In this document: in pieces, positions 47,669-56,127 of the stretch
Layout of the letters: every line of letters starts with the position of its first letter
Numbering within the stretch: the stretch's first letter is position 1
NCBI RefSeq assembly: GCF_000340965.1
Contig: NZ_ANAY01000002.1
Location: forward strand, 1 to 64,000
Reading direction: 5' to 3'
Length of the DNA stretch: 64,000 nt
Origin: Nocardiopsis kunsanensis DSM 44524
GTDB lineage: Bacteria > Actinomycetota > Actinomycetes > Streptosporangiales > Streptosporangiaceae
Translations under genes and position numbers: made by a program
Notes under the pieces: model-generated
What the model was told of the DNA's origin: nothing
The model's input: the letters and a program-made list of their open reading frames with translations, nothing else
The model's database searches: none

Positions 47669-49084
47669 TCAGCGTGTGATGTCGACGTTCTCGAGGACCC
47701 CCAGCGCGTCGGGTACGAGGACGGCGGCGGAGTAGTAGGCGCTGACCAGGTAGGAGGCGACGGCCCGGGCGCTGGTGCCCATGAAGCGGACGTTGAGGCC
47801 GGGCTCGTACTCGTCGGGGATCCCGGTCTGGTGCAGGCCGACCACACCGTGGGCCTCCTCGCCGGTACGCAGGGCGAGGACGGACGAGGTGCGGTCCGGG
47901 TTGATCGGGAGCTTGTCGCAGGGCAGGAGGGGCACCCCCCGCCACGCCGTGACCTGGCGGCCTTCGACCTCGACGGGGTCGGGGTACAGGCCGCGCCGGT
48001 TGCACTCGCGTCCGAAGGCGGCGATGGTCTGCGGGTGTGCGAGGAGGAGCTGGGTCCTGCGGCGGCGTGCGAGGAGTTCGTCGAAGTCGTCGGGGGCGGG
48101 GGGCCCGGCACGGCCCTGGATGCGTTGTCGTAGGTCGGCATTGTGGAGGAGCCCGAACTCGCGGTTGTTGACCATCTCGTGCTCCTGGCGCTCACGCAGG
48201 GCCTCGACAGTGAGCCGGAGCTGCTGCTCGAGCTGGTCCATGGGGTCGTTGTAGAGGTCTGCCACCCGCGTGTGTACCCGCAGCACGGTCTGGGCCACAC
48301 TCAGTTCGTAGTGGCGGGGTGAGCGCTCGTAGTCGACGAACGTGCCCTGGAGCGCCGGTTCACCTGTGTGTCCCGAGGTCAGGCCGATGTCGGCCTCGCC
48401 GTGTCTGTTGTGGGGTCCGGGGTCGGCGAGCCGGTCCCGGACGTGGGTGCGCAGCGCGGGCGAGTCGCGCACGGCGCGTTCGACCGCTTCCCGGGGCAGG
48501 GTCATGACGATGCACGGGGTGCGGGCCCTGAGTCCGGCCTGCCAGGTTCCGGGTTCCTCCGCGAAGGTCTCCGCGCCGACGAACTTGCCGTCGGCCAGGA
48601 CGTCGAGGACGACGGGGTCGCCGTACTTGCCCTGCCCGACCCGGTCGGCCTTGCCGTGTGCGATGACGTGCACACCGTCCTGGGCGCGTCCGGCCTCCAC
48701 GATGGTCTCGCCGGGCTCGAAGCCGCGCTGCTCGAACCGGGAAGCCAACGCCTCCAGCACGGAGTCGTCCCCGAAGCCCCGGAGAGCGGGGAGTTCGTGC
48801 AGTTCGGCCGGCACCACACTCACATCAGCACCGGTGTTCACACACGTCACACGACCATCGCCGATCGTGCAGACCATGCGGCGGTTCACCCGGTAGGTGC
48901 CACCGCGTGTCTCGGCCCACGGCAGCATCCGCAACAGCCATCGCGGCGTGATCCCCTGCATCTGCGGGGCGGACTTGGTCGTCGTGGCCAGGTTCCGGGC
49001 CGCCGGTGCCCCCAGGCTGAGCGGGGCGGGCGGGTCTTCGAGGATTTCCGGGACCTCGGGGGTCCCGGTGTCGGTCACTGTCAT
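47669..49084 (-). CDS. Family 2B encapsulin shell protein (cyclic-nucleotide domain type), paralogue 2
   Basis: A 471-residue HK97-fold shell subunit with a cyclic nucleotide-binding-like insertion, of the EshA type. The N-arm has [22 protein letters not shown], then the E-loop/P-domain region RWLLRMLPW. The inserted domain spans about residues 105-225, with PGETIVEAG and AHGKADRVG. The shell domain resumes with [34 protein letters not shown] and ends [22 protein letters not shown]. The phosphate-binding cassette reads [11 protein letters not shown] and lacks a clear FGE...R-A signature, so ligand binding is doubtful. It is closely similar to the upstream gene, so a mixed two-component shell is plausible. 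Family 2B shells are known to carry terpene cyclases. Confidence 0.9.
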   Translation of the reverse strand: MTVTDTGTPEVPEILEDPPAPLSLGAPAARNLATTTKSAPQMQGITPRWLLRMLPWAETRGGTYRVNRRMVCTIGDGRVTCVNTGADVSVVPAELHELPALRGFGDDSVLEALASRFEQRGFEPGETIVEAGRAQDGVHVIAHGKADRVGQGKYGDPVVLDVLADGKFVGAETFAEEPGTWQAGLRARTPCIVMTLPREAVERAVRDSPALRTHVRDRLADPGPHNRHGEADIGLTSGHTGEPALQGTFVDYERSPRHYELSVAQTVLRVHTRVADLYNDPMDQLEQQLRLTVEALRERQEHEMVNNREFGLLHNADLRQRIQGRAGPPAPDDFDELLARRRRTQLLLAHPQTIAAFGRECNRRGLYPDPVEVEGRQVTAWRGVPLLPCDKLPINPDRTSSVLALRTGEEAHGVVGLHQTGIPDEYEPGLNVRFMGTSARAVASYLVSAYYSAAVLVPDALGVLENVDITR

Positions 49085-49208
49085 GGCAAAGCCACCAATC
49101 CTGCTGGGTGCTCGGGGGGCCGAGAGTCCGTCCCGGCCCGCCCGGCCCCGGTGTCGGGGCGGGGCCGCCGTGGCGTCCCCGGCCCCATCGGTCCTCCGAC
49201 GGTCCTAC

Positions 49209-50639
49209 TCAGTCCTCTCGGCCGAGCTCGACGTCCTCCAGGACCCCGAGTGCGTCGGGGACGAGGACGGCGGCGGAGTAGTAGGTGCTGACCAGGTAGG
49301 AGATGATCGCCTGCTCGTTGATCCCCATGAACCTCACGGACAGGCCCGGCTGGTACTCGTCGGGGATCCCGGTCTGGTGCAGGCCGATCACACCGCGGTT
49401 CTGCTCGCCGGTGCGCATGAGCAGGATCGAGCTGGTACGGGCCTTGGTGACGGGGATCTTGTTGCAGGGCAGCATCGGCACACCGCGCCAGGAGGGGACC
49501 TGGTGCCCGGACATGTCGACGCTCTGCGGGTAGATGCCGCGGCGGCTGCACTCGCGTCCGAAAGCGGCGATGGTACGCGGGTGGGCCAGCATGAACCCGG
49601 GCTCCTTCCACACCGTGGCCAGGAGCTGGTCGAGGTCGTCCGGGCCGGGGGGACCGCTGCGGGGCTGGATGCGCTGGCTCAGGTCGGCGTTGTGGAGGAG
49701 ACCGAACTCGCGGTTGTTGACCATCTCGTGCTCCTGGCGCTCACGCAGGGCCTCGATGGTCAGCCGGAGCTGCTGCTCGACCTGGTTCATGGGCTCGTTG
49801 TAGAGGTCGGCCACCCGCGTGTGCACCCGCAGGACGGTCTGGGCCACACTCAGCTCGTACTCGCGGGGCGAGCGCTCGTAGTCGACGAACGTGCCGGGGA
49901 GGACGGGTTCGCCCGCGTGGCCCGAGGAGAGGTCGATGGCGGACTCGCCGTGCCCGACGTCCGGGTCGCGGAGCCGGCTGCGGACGTTCCGGGCGTGCTC
50001 GCGCAGGGCCTCGGCCTGCCCGTTGAGTTCGCCCAGCACCCGGTTCGGGAGGGTGAGCACCGTGCAGCGGGTGACCGCCTTGGCCGTGAAGTCCCAGGGC
50101 TCTTCCGAGCCCGCCAGGACCTCTTCGCCGAAGTGGGCACCGCCGGCCAGGACGTCGAGCACGACGGGGTCGCCGTACTTGCCCTGCCCGATCCGGTTGA
50201 CCTTGCCGTGCGCGATGACGTGCACCCCGTCGCGGGCACGCCCGGCCTCCACGATGGTCTCGCCGGGCTCGAACTCGCGCTGCTCGAACCGGGAAGCCAA
50301 CGCCTCCAGCACGGAGTCGTCCCCGAAGTCGCGCAGAGTGGGGAGTTCACGCAGTTCGGCCGGCACCACACTCATGTCAGCACCGGTGTTCACACAGGTC
50401 ACGCGACCGTCGCCGACCGTGTACACCAGGCGGCGGTTCACCCGGTAGGCCCCGCCCCGCGCCTGGACCCACGGCAGCATCCGCAACAGCCACCGCGACG
50501 TGATCCCCTGCATCTGCGGGGACGACTTCGTCGTCGTCGCCAGATTCCGGGCCGCCGACGTCCCCAGGCTCATCGGCTGTTGTCCGTCCTGCTGAGCAGG
50601 GGTCGATTCGACCGTTTCCGTCACCGAGAACACCACCAT
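49209..50639 (-). CDS. Family 2B encapsulin shell protein (cyclic-nucleotide domain type), paralogue 1
   Basis: A 476-residue shell subunit and first gene of the operon. The N-arm carries [21 protein letters not shown] (LGTSAAR at 25-31). The inserted cyclic nucleotide-binding-like domain lies at about 105-220; FGE is kept at 170-172, but the usual Arg-x-Ala after it is replaced by FTAKAV. The C-terminal shell domain ends [30 protein letters not shown]. The ATG at 50639 has only GGAA close by; the next two codons are GTG, so the start could shift slightly. 124 nt separate it from the second shell gene. A related actinobacterial protein, EshA, was first described as a cyclic-nucleotide-domain protein. 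Confidence 0.9.
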   Translation of the reverse strand: MVVFSVTETVESTPAQQDGQQPMSLGTSAARNLATTTKSSPQMQGITSRWLLRMLPWVQARGGAYRVNRRLVYTVGDGRVTCVNTGADMSVVPAELRELPTLRDFGDDSVLEALASRFEQREFEPGETIVEAGRARDGVHVIAHGKVNRIGQGKYGDPVVLDVLAGGAHFGEEVLAGSEEPWDFTAKAVTRCTVLTLPNRVLGELNGQAEALREHARNVRSRLRDPDVGHGESAIDLSSGHAGEPVLPGTFVDYERSPREYELSVAQTVLRVHTRVADLYNEPMNQVEQQLRLTIEALRERQEHEMVNNREFGLLHNADLSQRIQPRSGPPGPDDLDQLLATVWKEPGFMLAHPRTIAAFGRECSRRGIYPQSVDMSGHQVPSWRGVPMLPCNKIPVTKARTSSILLMRTGEQNRGVIGLHQTGIPDEYQPGLSVRFMGINEQAIISYLVSTYYSAAVLVPDALGVLEDVELGRED

Positions 50640-51132
50640 TTCCGAACGCAGTCAATGCATGTGTGCAGCAGAACCGGGAGGAAGAAAGTCCACGTAAGAG
50701 CCCCCGACCTCCGGCCCCGAACCAAAGAGACCACACGGGCCGAGCGCCCGCAACGGGAATGGACTTTCTCTATGAAGGGGGCTGATCAGGAGATTCGCGC
50801 AGTCCTACCCAACGCACCACACTTACACACTGTCAGGAGAATCGAGACGGACACGCTCGACAGAACAGGAAATTCCACCGAAACATGACGTACAACTAGG
50901 AGCGACAAAAATACGTTCCGAGTCGAGCCATAAAATGAGAGAGAATGACCGTTTCGAGAGTTTCCGCGTCGGCCCCTACCGGAACTCGGTCCCAGGCTTG
51001 CGGGCCCACCGGAAGGACCGTGGCGTCCGGCCTGCAAACCCGACCCCGTGCCGGCCCGACCGGATCGGGCCGACGTCGGCCCGATCCGGGGTTCGACTGT
51101 CGAACCCTCCGAAGGCGGGCTACTGTGCCCCC
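50640..51132. promoter_or_regulatory. Upstream region of the encapsulin-geosmin operon
   Basis: A 493-nt divergent gap, clearly A/T-richer than its flanks at 50800-50940. It holds a 10-bp inverted repeat (see the separate entry) and, on the minus strand, GGGTAG at 50810-50805, which resembles the -10 box of SigB-type promoters; a matching -35 is uncertain. The promoter for the minus-strand operon must lie here. The plus strand shows open reading in one frame but with poor protein character before 51133. Confidence 0.5.
50683..50769. repeat. Inverted repeat AGAAAGTCCA / TGGACTTTCT upstream of the encapsulin operon
   Basis: Perfect 10-bp arms at 50683-50692 and 50760-50769, 67 nt apart, lie 44-130 nt upstream of the shell start. 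Possible paired operator for a dimeric regulator; the spacing is too long for a terminator. Chance occurrence cannot be excluded. Confidence 0.4.
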
Positions 51133-51366
51133 ATGGTCATGTGGGCATCGGATTCCAGGGGCGCGCGGGTGCGTGAAGGCCTGACCCTGCTCCTGAGCCA
51201 GGGGGTCATCGACGACTTCGAGATCGGCTACGAGGACGAACTCCCCTACCGGGTGACCCTCCCCGTCGGTGTGCTCTCCCTGGACGAACACCAGGCCGCA
51301 CACTTCGTCCTGGGCGCGGTCGTGGCCCGCTTCGGCCCCCTGAGCCGTGACGGACGCGAGATCTGA
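51133..51366 (+). CDS. Small protein of unknown function (77 aa)
   Basis: Not recognised. The predicted start is ATG at 51133 (MVMWASDSRGARVREGL); an ATG two codons on is possible, and the RBS is weak (GAAGGCGGG, far). The chain alternates hydrophobic and acidic residues (LLLSQGVIDDFEIGYEDE, LPVGVLSLDEHQAAHFVLGAVVARFG), suggesting a small alpha/beta fold. No membrane helix, Cys or nucleotide motif. It is divergent from the encapsulin operon with a long gap, so a link to it is not supported. Confidence 0.55.
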   Translation: MVMWASDSRGARVREGLTLLLSQGVIDDFEIGYEDELPYRVTLPVGVLSLDEHQAAHFVLGAVVARFGPLSRDGREI

Positions 51367-51482
51367 CCCCCTCCTCCGGAGCGCGGTGTTCCACTCCCCG
51401 ATCGGCGCCGTGTCGTGCTGACAACGCCCCCGACCGCGCAGGATCATGGGAAAGCGCAGGTCAAGAGCGACGGGGGAGAACC

Positions 51483-51722
51483 ATGACGGAACAGGACCGA
51501 TCCGGGGAGCACACGGACACCGGCAGTCGCGGACGTCCGAAGGGCGGTGCTTCGCCGTCGGCCATCGCCGGGGCCCTGCACCGCACCCCCCACCCCGGGC
51601 CGCAGCACTGGGGCGGGCCCAGGCCCCGCAAGACGGACCCCGACCCGTTCTTCTCCAGTTTCACCAGCAAACTGACGCCGCCTCCGGGCGCCCGCAGGCC
51701 CAGGCTCGACCCGGACCGTTGA
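51483..51722 (+). CDS. Small Pro/Gly/Arg-rich protein of unknown function (79 aa)
   Basis: Not recognised. The ATG at 51483 is preceded by GGGGAG at normal spacing. The composition (Pro, Gly, Arg, Ser, Thr) predicts disorder apart from a short PDPFFSSFTSKL segment. It could be a small regulatory or nucleic-acid-binding peptide, or an unused frame. It is convergent with the phospholipase D-like gene across a hairpin. Confidence 0.45.
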   Translation: MTEQDRSGEHTDTGSRGRPKGGASPSAIAGALHRTPHPGPQHWGGPRPRKTDPDPFFSSFTSKLTPPPGARRPRLDPDR

Positions 51723-51741
51723 GGGACCTCCCACGGAGAAG

Positions 51742-51785
51742 GGCCCGCCCCGGCGGCCGTACTCACGGGACGGGAGGGCCGGGCC
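51742..51785. terminator. Hairpin between convergent genes
   Basis: GGCCCG (51742-51747) pairs with CGGGCC (51780-51785), with partial extension on both sides. It sits in the 66-nt gap between two convergent genes. Modest stem, large loop, no T-run. Confidence 0.4.
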
Positions 51786-51788
51786 TCC

Positions 51789-53024
51789 TCAGAGGATCCC
51801 CCGCCACGGGGCCAGGACGATCTCACTGAACTTGGCCGCGACCGGCCGTCCCTGCCATTCGTCCTCGGTGAGCTCGCGCGCGTTGGACAGGTCGTTGTCG
51901 AAGACCTTCTCCAGGTGCTCGGCCACACCCTCGTCGAAGATCTCGACGTTGATCTCGTAGTTGCCGGTCAGGCTGAGCCGGTCCATGTTCGCGGTCCCGA
52001 TGGTGCTCCAGTGCCCGTCCACGGTCGCGGTCTTGGCGTGCACCATGGCGTCCTGGTACAGCCACAGGCGCACGCCGCCCTGCAGCAGATGCGAGAACTG
52101 GCCGCGGGCCAGCCAGTCGATGATGATGTGGTTGGAACGTTCGGGCACCAGCACGTTCACGTCCACGCCCTGCTGGGCAGCGGTGACGAGCGCGTTGACG
52201 AGCTCCCGGTCGGGGATGAAGTAGGCCTGCGTGATGCAGATGCTCTCCTTGGCGCGGTCGATCGCCTCCAGGAACATCGCCCGGATCGGGTAGATGATGA
52301 GCTCGGGCACGTTGCGGTGCACCCGGAACCGGGCGTCCCACTCCGCGTTGCCGATGTTGTCGATCTCGGGCTGCTCGCTCGCGCGGTTCATGTTCCAGAA
52401 GTCGACGAAGGCGTTCTCCAGCTCCCACACGGCGGGCCCGGAGACCTTGAGGTGGGTGTCGCGCCACTCGTTCGCGTACATGAGGCCGATGTTGTACCCA
52501 CCGACGAAGCCGACCTCTCCGTCGACGGTGAGGATCTTGCGGTGGTCGCGCCCGGACTTGCGGATGTTGAACAGCAGCACCCCGGGCCGGAACGCGGGAT
52601 AGCGCAGCACGTGCACGGTGTCGGGGAAGTCGAAGAAGGAGCGGGGCACGACCAGGTTCGCGAACCCGTCGTAGACGAGGTAGACCTCGACCCCGCGTTC
52701 GGCGGCGTCGATGAGGGCGCGTTTGAACTGGTGGCCGACCCGGTCGTCCTTGACGATGTAGGACTCGAGGAGCACCCGTTTCCTTGCGCCCCGGATCGCC
52801 GTGAGCATGTCGTCGTAGAGGTCGACGCCGTAGGTGTAGATCATGGCGTCGTTGTCGCCGATCATCAGCCTCTCGGGGGGTGTGCGCGGGAAGACGCTCC
52901 GGCGCGGGCGTACGCGTCGGCGCCAGCGGTTGATGCCGGTGAGCGTGGCGGCCACTGCCACTTGGGTGGCCAGCACACCGAACAGCCCCCACTTGGTGGC
53001 CCTGACGATGGTGGAGCGTCGCAA
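51789..53024 (-). CDS. Phospholipase D/cardiolipin synthase-family protein
   Basis: A membrane-anchored PLD-superfamily enzyme. A hydrophobic helix lies at about residues 9-31, then two HKD motifs: GRDHRKILTVDGEVGFVGGYN and MVHAKTATVDGHWSTIGTANMD, each with H-x-K-x4-D. Layout and spacing fit cardiolipin synthase of the ClsA type, which joins two phosphatidylglycerols. The start is uncertain: TTG at 53024 lies 4 nt after GGGAGG and gives a clean MRRSTIVRATKWG leader; longer in-frame starts reach 53225 but add Pro/Arg-rich sequence. Confidence 0.85.
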   Translation of the reverse strand: MRRSTIVRATKWGLFGVLATQVAVAATLTGINRWRRRVRPRRSVFPRTPPERLMIGDNDAMIYTYGVDLYDDMLTAIRGARKRVLLESYIVKDDRVGHQFKRALIDAAERGVEVYLVYDGFANLVVPRSFFDFPDTVHVLRYPAFRPGVLLFNIRKSGRDHRKILTVDGEVGFVGGYNIGLMYANEWRDTHLKVSGPAVWELENAFVDFWNMNRASEQPEIDNIGNAEWDARFRVHRNVPELIIYPIRAMFLEAIDRAKESICITQAYFIPDRELVNALVTAAQQGVDVNVLVPERSNHIIIDWLARGQFSHLLQGGVRLWLYQDAMVHAKTATVDGHWSTIGTANMDRLSLTGNYEINVEIFDEGVAEHLEKVFDNDLSNARELTEDEWQGRPVAAKFSEIVLAPWRGIL

Positions 53025-53421
53025 AGTCCCTCCCAGACGTGCGCTCTGCCGGAAGGGACAGGAGCCCACGACCCTGGCTTCCGGGGCAACCCGAACGACA
53101 ACCGTACCGTGACGCGGGCCGTCGCCCTGTGTATTTCCCTCCCGTTGCCCGAGTGAGGATACGGGTGTGGCGGGCGTCTCAGGCAGGCAGCCTGCGCATG
53201 GGGAGTTCCGCGGCGGCGCTCTCACGCCGGCCCCGGTTCACCTGCGGGCCACCACGTGCTCGATCAGACCGAACCCGGTCCGCCCGTGCTCCACAACCGT
53301 GAAGCCGACCTCCTGGGCCACGGCCCGCGGCAATCGGCGGGGGCCGGGGTCCCCTCGACCGCTCGCGAGCCGTGTGGTCCCTCCCTTCCCCCGGGATACT
53401 TACGAGGACATAATCCGACAC
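53025..53421. other. Intergenic region between divergent cls-like and HAD genes
   Basis: A 397-nt gap. In the far right part, TACGAGGACATAATCC (53401-53416) contains GAGGA as RBS for the HAD gene and an A/T-rich patch that could hold a promoter. Nothing else recognisable: no RNA gene, repeat or convincing small gene. Confidence 0.4.
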
Positions 53422-54234
53422 ATGCCTCTTCCCCGTGTCATCGCCACAGACCTGGACGGGACCCTCCTCGACACGGAGGGCCGCATCAGCCCCCGCAACC
53501 GCCAGGCCCTGAACTCCGCCGCTCGCGCGGGTGTGCGTGTGGTCGTGGTGACCGCACGCCCGCTGCGTACGGCGGCCGCCTACGCCGGACAGTTCCCCTG
53601 CTCGGCCGTGGTGTGCGGCAACGGCGCCGTCGCCCACGTCGACGGCCGCCCCGACCCTCTGGTACGCGCCATGGACCACGCAACCGGGACCGAGGTCGTG
53701 GAGCGGCTCCGGGCCTCGATCCCCGGGGTCGGGTTCGCCGTGGAGACCGGCACCCACTTCTTCCACGAGCGTTCCTACGAGCTGGAGCCCTGGCTGAGCC
53801 CCTCGTACGTACAGGAGATCCTGGACACCCCCGATGCCCTGCTCACCCACGCCGCGCCCGTGACTCAGCTGGTGGCACGCTCGACGGCGGTACCGGTGGA
53901 CGAGATGCACCGCGCGGCCTTGGATGCGGCCGCCTCCCTCGCCGAGATCACCTTCGCGGGCAGGGCCGGACTGCTGGACATGAGCGCCTCGGGGGTGAAC
54001 AAGGGCAGCACGCTGGCGCTGCTGTGCGGGCAATGGGACGTGGCCGCCGAGGACGTGGTCGCCTTCGGGGACATGCCCAACGACCTGTCGTCACTGACCT
54101 GGGCGGGAGCGGGGTATGCGATGGCCAACGCCCATCCGGCCCTGACCGCCCCGTCCGCGGGGCTGTTGAGTGCCCCGTCGCATGCCGAGGACGGTGTGGC
54201 CCGGGTGGTCGAGGAGATCCTCGACCACGCCTGA
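53422..54234 (+). CDS. Cof-type HAD-IIB hydrolase
   Basis: A 270-residue phosphatase of the HAD superfamily with a C2B cap. Motif I DLDGTLLD (D10, D12), motif II VTARPLRTA, motif III Lys in NKGSTLALL, motif IV GDMPNDLSSL. Cof-type enzymes dephosphorylate sugar phosphates, nucleotides or cofactor precursors; the substrate is unknown. The start at 53422 gives a perfect family N-terminus (MPLPRVIATDLDGT); GAGGA is about 12 nt upstream. It stands alone, followed by fdhD 102 nt later. Confidence 0.88.
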   Translation: MPLPRVIATDLDGTLLDTEGRISPRNRQALNSAARAGVRVVVVTARPLRTAAAYAGQFPCSAVVCGNGAVAHVDGRPDPLVRAMDHATGTEVVERLRASIPGVGFAVETGTHFFHERSYELEPWLSPSYVQEILDTPDALLTHAAPVTQLVARSTAVPVDEMHRAALDAAASLAEITFAGRAGLLDMSASGVNKGSTLALLCGQWDVAAEDVVAFGDMPNDLSSLTWAGAGYAMANAHPALTAPSAGLLSAPSHAEDGVARVVEEILDHA

Positions 54235-54336
54235 CCAGCACGTCCACCACACCGATCGGAAGGGGCGCGCGAGGTGGGACGGTCCCTGGCGGGATAGCGT
54301 TGGTCCTCAGGAACAGAGCACTCTGGACACGGGACG

Positions 54337-55197
54337 GTGGTGTCGGTGGGACGGGTCACGGCGCGGCAGAAGGTCCTGCGGATCAGGGACGGAGCGGTCG
54401 ACGAGCGCCCCGACACCCTCGCGGTGGAGGAACCGTTGGAGATCCGGCTGGACGGTTCTCCCCTGACGGTCACCATGCGCACCCCGGGCCACGACTTCGA
54501 CATGGCCGCCGGTTTCCTGGTGAGCGAGGGCGTGATCACCGGGACCGGGGACGTGCTGGCCACACGGTACTGCGCCGGCACCGACGAGGACGGCCGCAAC
54601 ACCTTCAACGTCGTGGACGTGTCCCTGGCCGCGCACGTGCCGCCCCCGGACACCTCCCTGGAGCGCAACTTCTACACCACGTCCTCGTGCGGCCTGTGCG
54701 GAAAGGCGAGCCTGGACGCGGTGCGTACCCGTACCCGGTGGGCGGTGGCCGACGACCCGCTGCGTGTGGACACGCCGTTGTTGTCCTCCCTGCCGGACCG
54801 GCTGCGCGAGGCCCAACGGGTCTTCGACCGCACCGGCGGGTTGCACGCGGCCGGACTCTTCGACCCCTCGGGCCGGGCGCTGGTGGTTCGCGAGGACGTC
54901 GGCCGGCACAACGCCGTCGACAAGGTGCTGGGATGGGCCCAGCGCACGGGTGCTCTGCCGTTGCGCGGCACCGTGCTGGCGCTGTCGGGGCGGGCCTCCT
55001 TCGAGCTGGTGCAGAAGGCGTGGATGGCGGGGATCCCGGTGGTGACCGCGGTCTCGGCGCCCTCGTCCCTCGCGGCCGAGCTGGCGCAGGAGGCCGGCAT
55101 CACGCTCGTGGGTTTCCTGCGCGGGGCGTCGATGAACGTCTACTCGGCCACCGAACGGGTGGAACTCCCCGCGGGCAACCACGACCCCAGGCCTTGA
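54337..55197 (+). CDS. fdhD: Formate dehydrogenase accessory sulfurtransferase FdhD
   Basis: FdhD passes sulfur to the molybdenum/tungsten bis-PGD cofactor of formate dehydrogenase. The key Cys pair is present in TTSSCGLCGK (C118, C121 from the first start). Other family marks are EEPLEIRLDG, HDFDMAAGFLVSEGVI, VVREDVGRHNAVDKV, LSGRASFELVQKA and GITLVGFLRGASMNVY. Starts are clustered GTGs at 54337, 54340 and 54346; the RBS is poor, so the exact one is open. No formate dehydrogenase gene is in the window. Confidence 0.93.
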   Translation: MVSVGRVTARQKVLRIRDGAVDERPDTLAVEEPLEIRLDGSPLTVTMRTPGHDFDMAAGFLVSEGVITGTGDVLATRYCAGTDEDGRNTFNVVDVSLAAHVPPPDTSLERNFYTTSSCGLCGKASLDAVRTRTRWAVADDPLRVDTPLLSSLPDRLREAQRVFDRTGGLHAAGLFDPSGRALVVREDVGRHNAVDKVLGWAQRTGALPLRGTVLALSGRASFELVQKAWMAGIPVVTAVSAPSSLAAELAQEAGITLVGFLRGASMNVYSATERVELPAGNHDPRP

Positions 55198-55731
55198 GGC
55201 GACCGCGCCCGAATCGACTTCCTCCCCTCCCCGGAGGGGGCTCTTCCTCCCGGTCCTGAGATCGGGGGGTTCCACGCCCGAACAGCCGACAGCGTCGGCG
55301 GGCACACGGCCCCGGTCACGCCGGTCTCCTCGCCGGGGAAGAACGCGCCCGCGAGGGGCGGCGTCGACGGCGCCGGCAGGGCCCCGGACGGCGTGAGCTC
55401 CACCGAACGGGGCGGTGCATCCCCTACGAACGGGGCAGCGGCACCTGCCGAACGGAACAGCACCACCCAGGCCGCACAGGCCATTGCGTCCTCGACCATC
55501 GAGCGTCCGCTCATCGCGCGAGAGGACCGTTCGTCGCACGGCGGGCGTCCGTTCGCCGCTTCCCTCCAGCGTTCGGCGCGTGTGGACGCCGCACCCCCTG
55601 CCCGTGGGGAGTGTCGCTCCTTACAGTTCCGAGTAACGCAGATCACATGACGGGTCCGCGTCCTGCCCGGCCCCCGTAGGGCGTGCCCCAGCGGCCATGT
55701 CCCGTCCCGTCCATCCCCCGGAGGAATCACC
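55198..55731. other. 534-nt non-coding region with hairpins after fdhD
   Basis: CCCCTCC and GGAGGGG (55224-55239) form a compact hairpin soon after fdhD and could terminate it. A second stem, CCGGTC/GATCGG (with one G-T pair), follows near 55250-55265. Frames on both strands in the rest are Pro/Arg/Ala-rich and lack an RBS, so no gene is called. The right end (55610-55731) should contain the promoter for the DUF485-symporter pair, which has GGAGG before its ATG. Confidence 0.4.
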
Positions 55732-56127
55732 ATGTCAGAGGACAGCCCCACGGGCGGGTCCGGTGCACCACCGGACCACACGAACGAGGGAGACCGGCCG
55801 ATCCCGGACTCGGCCTACATCGCCATGCACAGCGACCCTCGGTTCGTCGAACTGAAGAGGCGGCTCTTCGCGTTCATCGTGCCCATGAGCATCGCCTTCA
55901 TGGCCTGGTACGTGCTGTACGTCCTCATGTCCGCCTTCGGCCGCGACATCATGGGCACGGTGCTGTTCGGCAACATCAACGTCGCCCTGGTGTTCGGCCT
56001 CCTCCAGTTCGTCTCCACGTTCGGGATCGCGATCCTCTACACGCGCTACGCCCGCAAGAAGCTCGACGGGAACGCCGTCGAACTGCGTGACGAACTGCAG
56101 AACGGCAACGGCGGAGGTGACCGATGA
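55732..56127 (+). CDS. DUF485 family membrane protein
   Basis: A 131-residue inner-membrane protein with a polar N-terminus of about 45 residues and two transmembrane helices (about 49-72 and 85-105). SDPRFVELKRRLFAFIVPMSIAFMAWY is the DUF485 signature. Such proteins are almost always encoded next to ActP-type symporters and are thought to assist them. The ATG has GGAGGAATCACC upstream, and the stop overlaps the symporter start as ATGA. Confidence 0.92.
   Translation: MSEDSPTGGSGAPPDHTNEGDRPIPDSAYIAMHSDPRFVELKRRLFAFIVPMSIAFMAWYVLYVLMSAFGRDIMGTVLFGNINVALVFGLLQFVSTFGIAILYTRYARKKLDGNAVELRDELQNGNGGGDR

Noticed and set aside
53167-53421. Longer upstream start for the HAD hydrolase
   Set aside because: The extra 85 residues are Arg/Pro/Ser-rich, whereas the family N-terminus begins exactly at the ATG at 53422.
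55198-55275. Hairpin cluster as an IS200/IS605 transposon end or guide RNA scaffold
   Set aside because: Two G+C-rich hairpins are present, but no transposase or TnpB-like gene is nearby and there are no recognisable end repeats. Ordinary terminator structure is enough.
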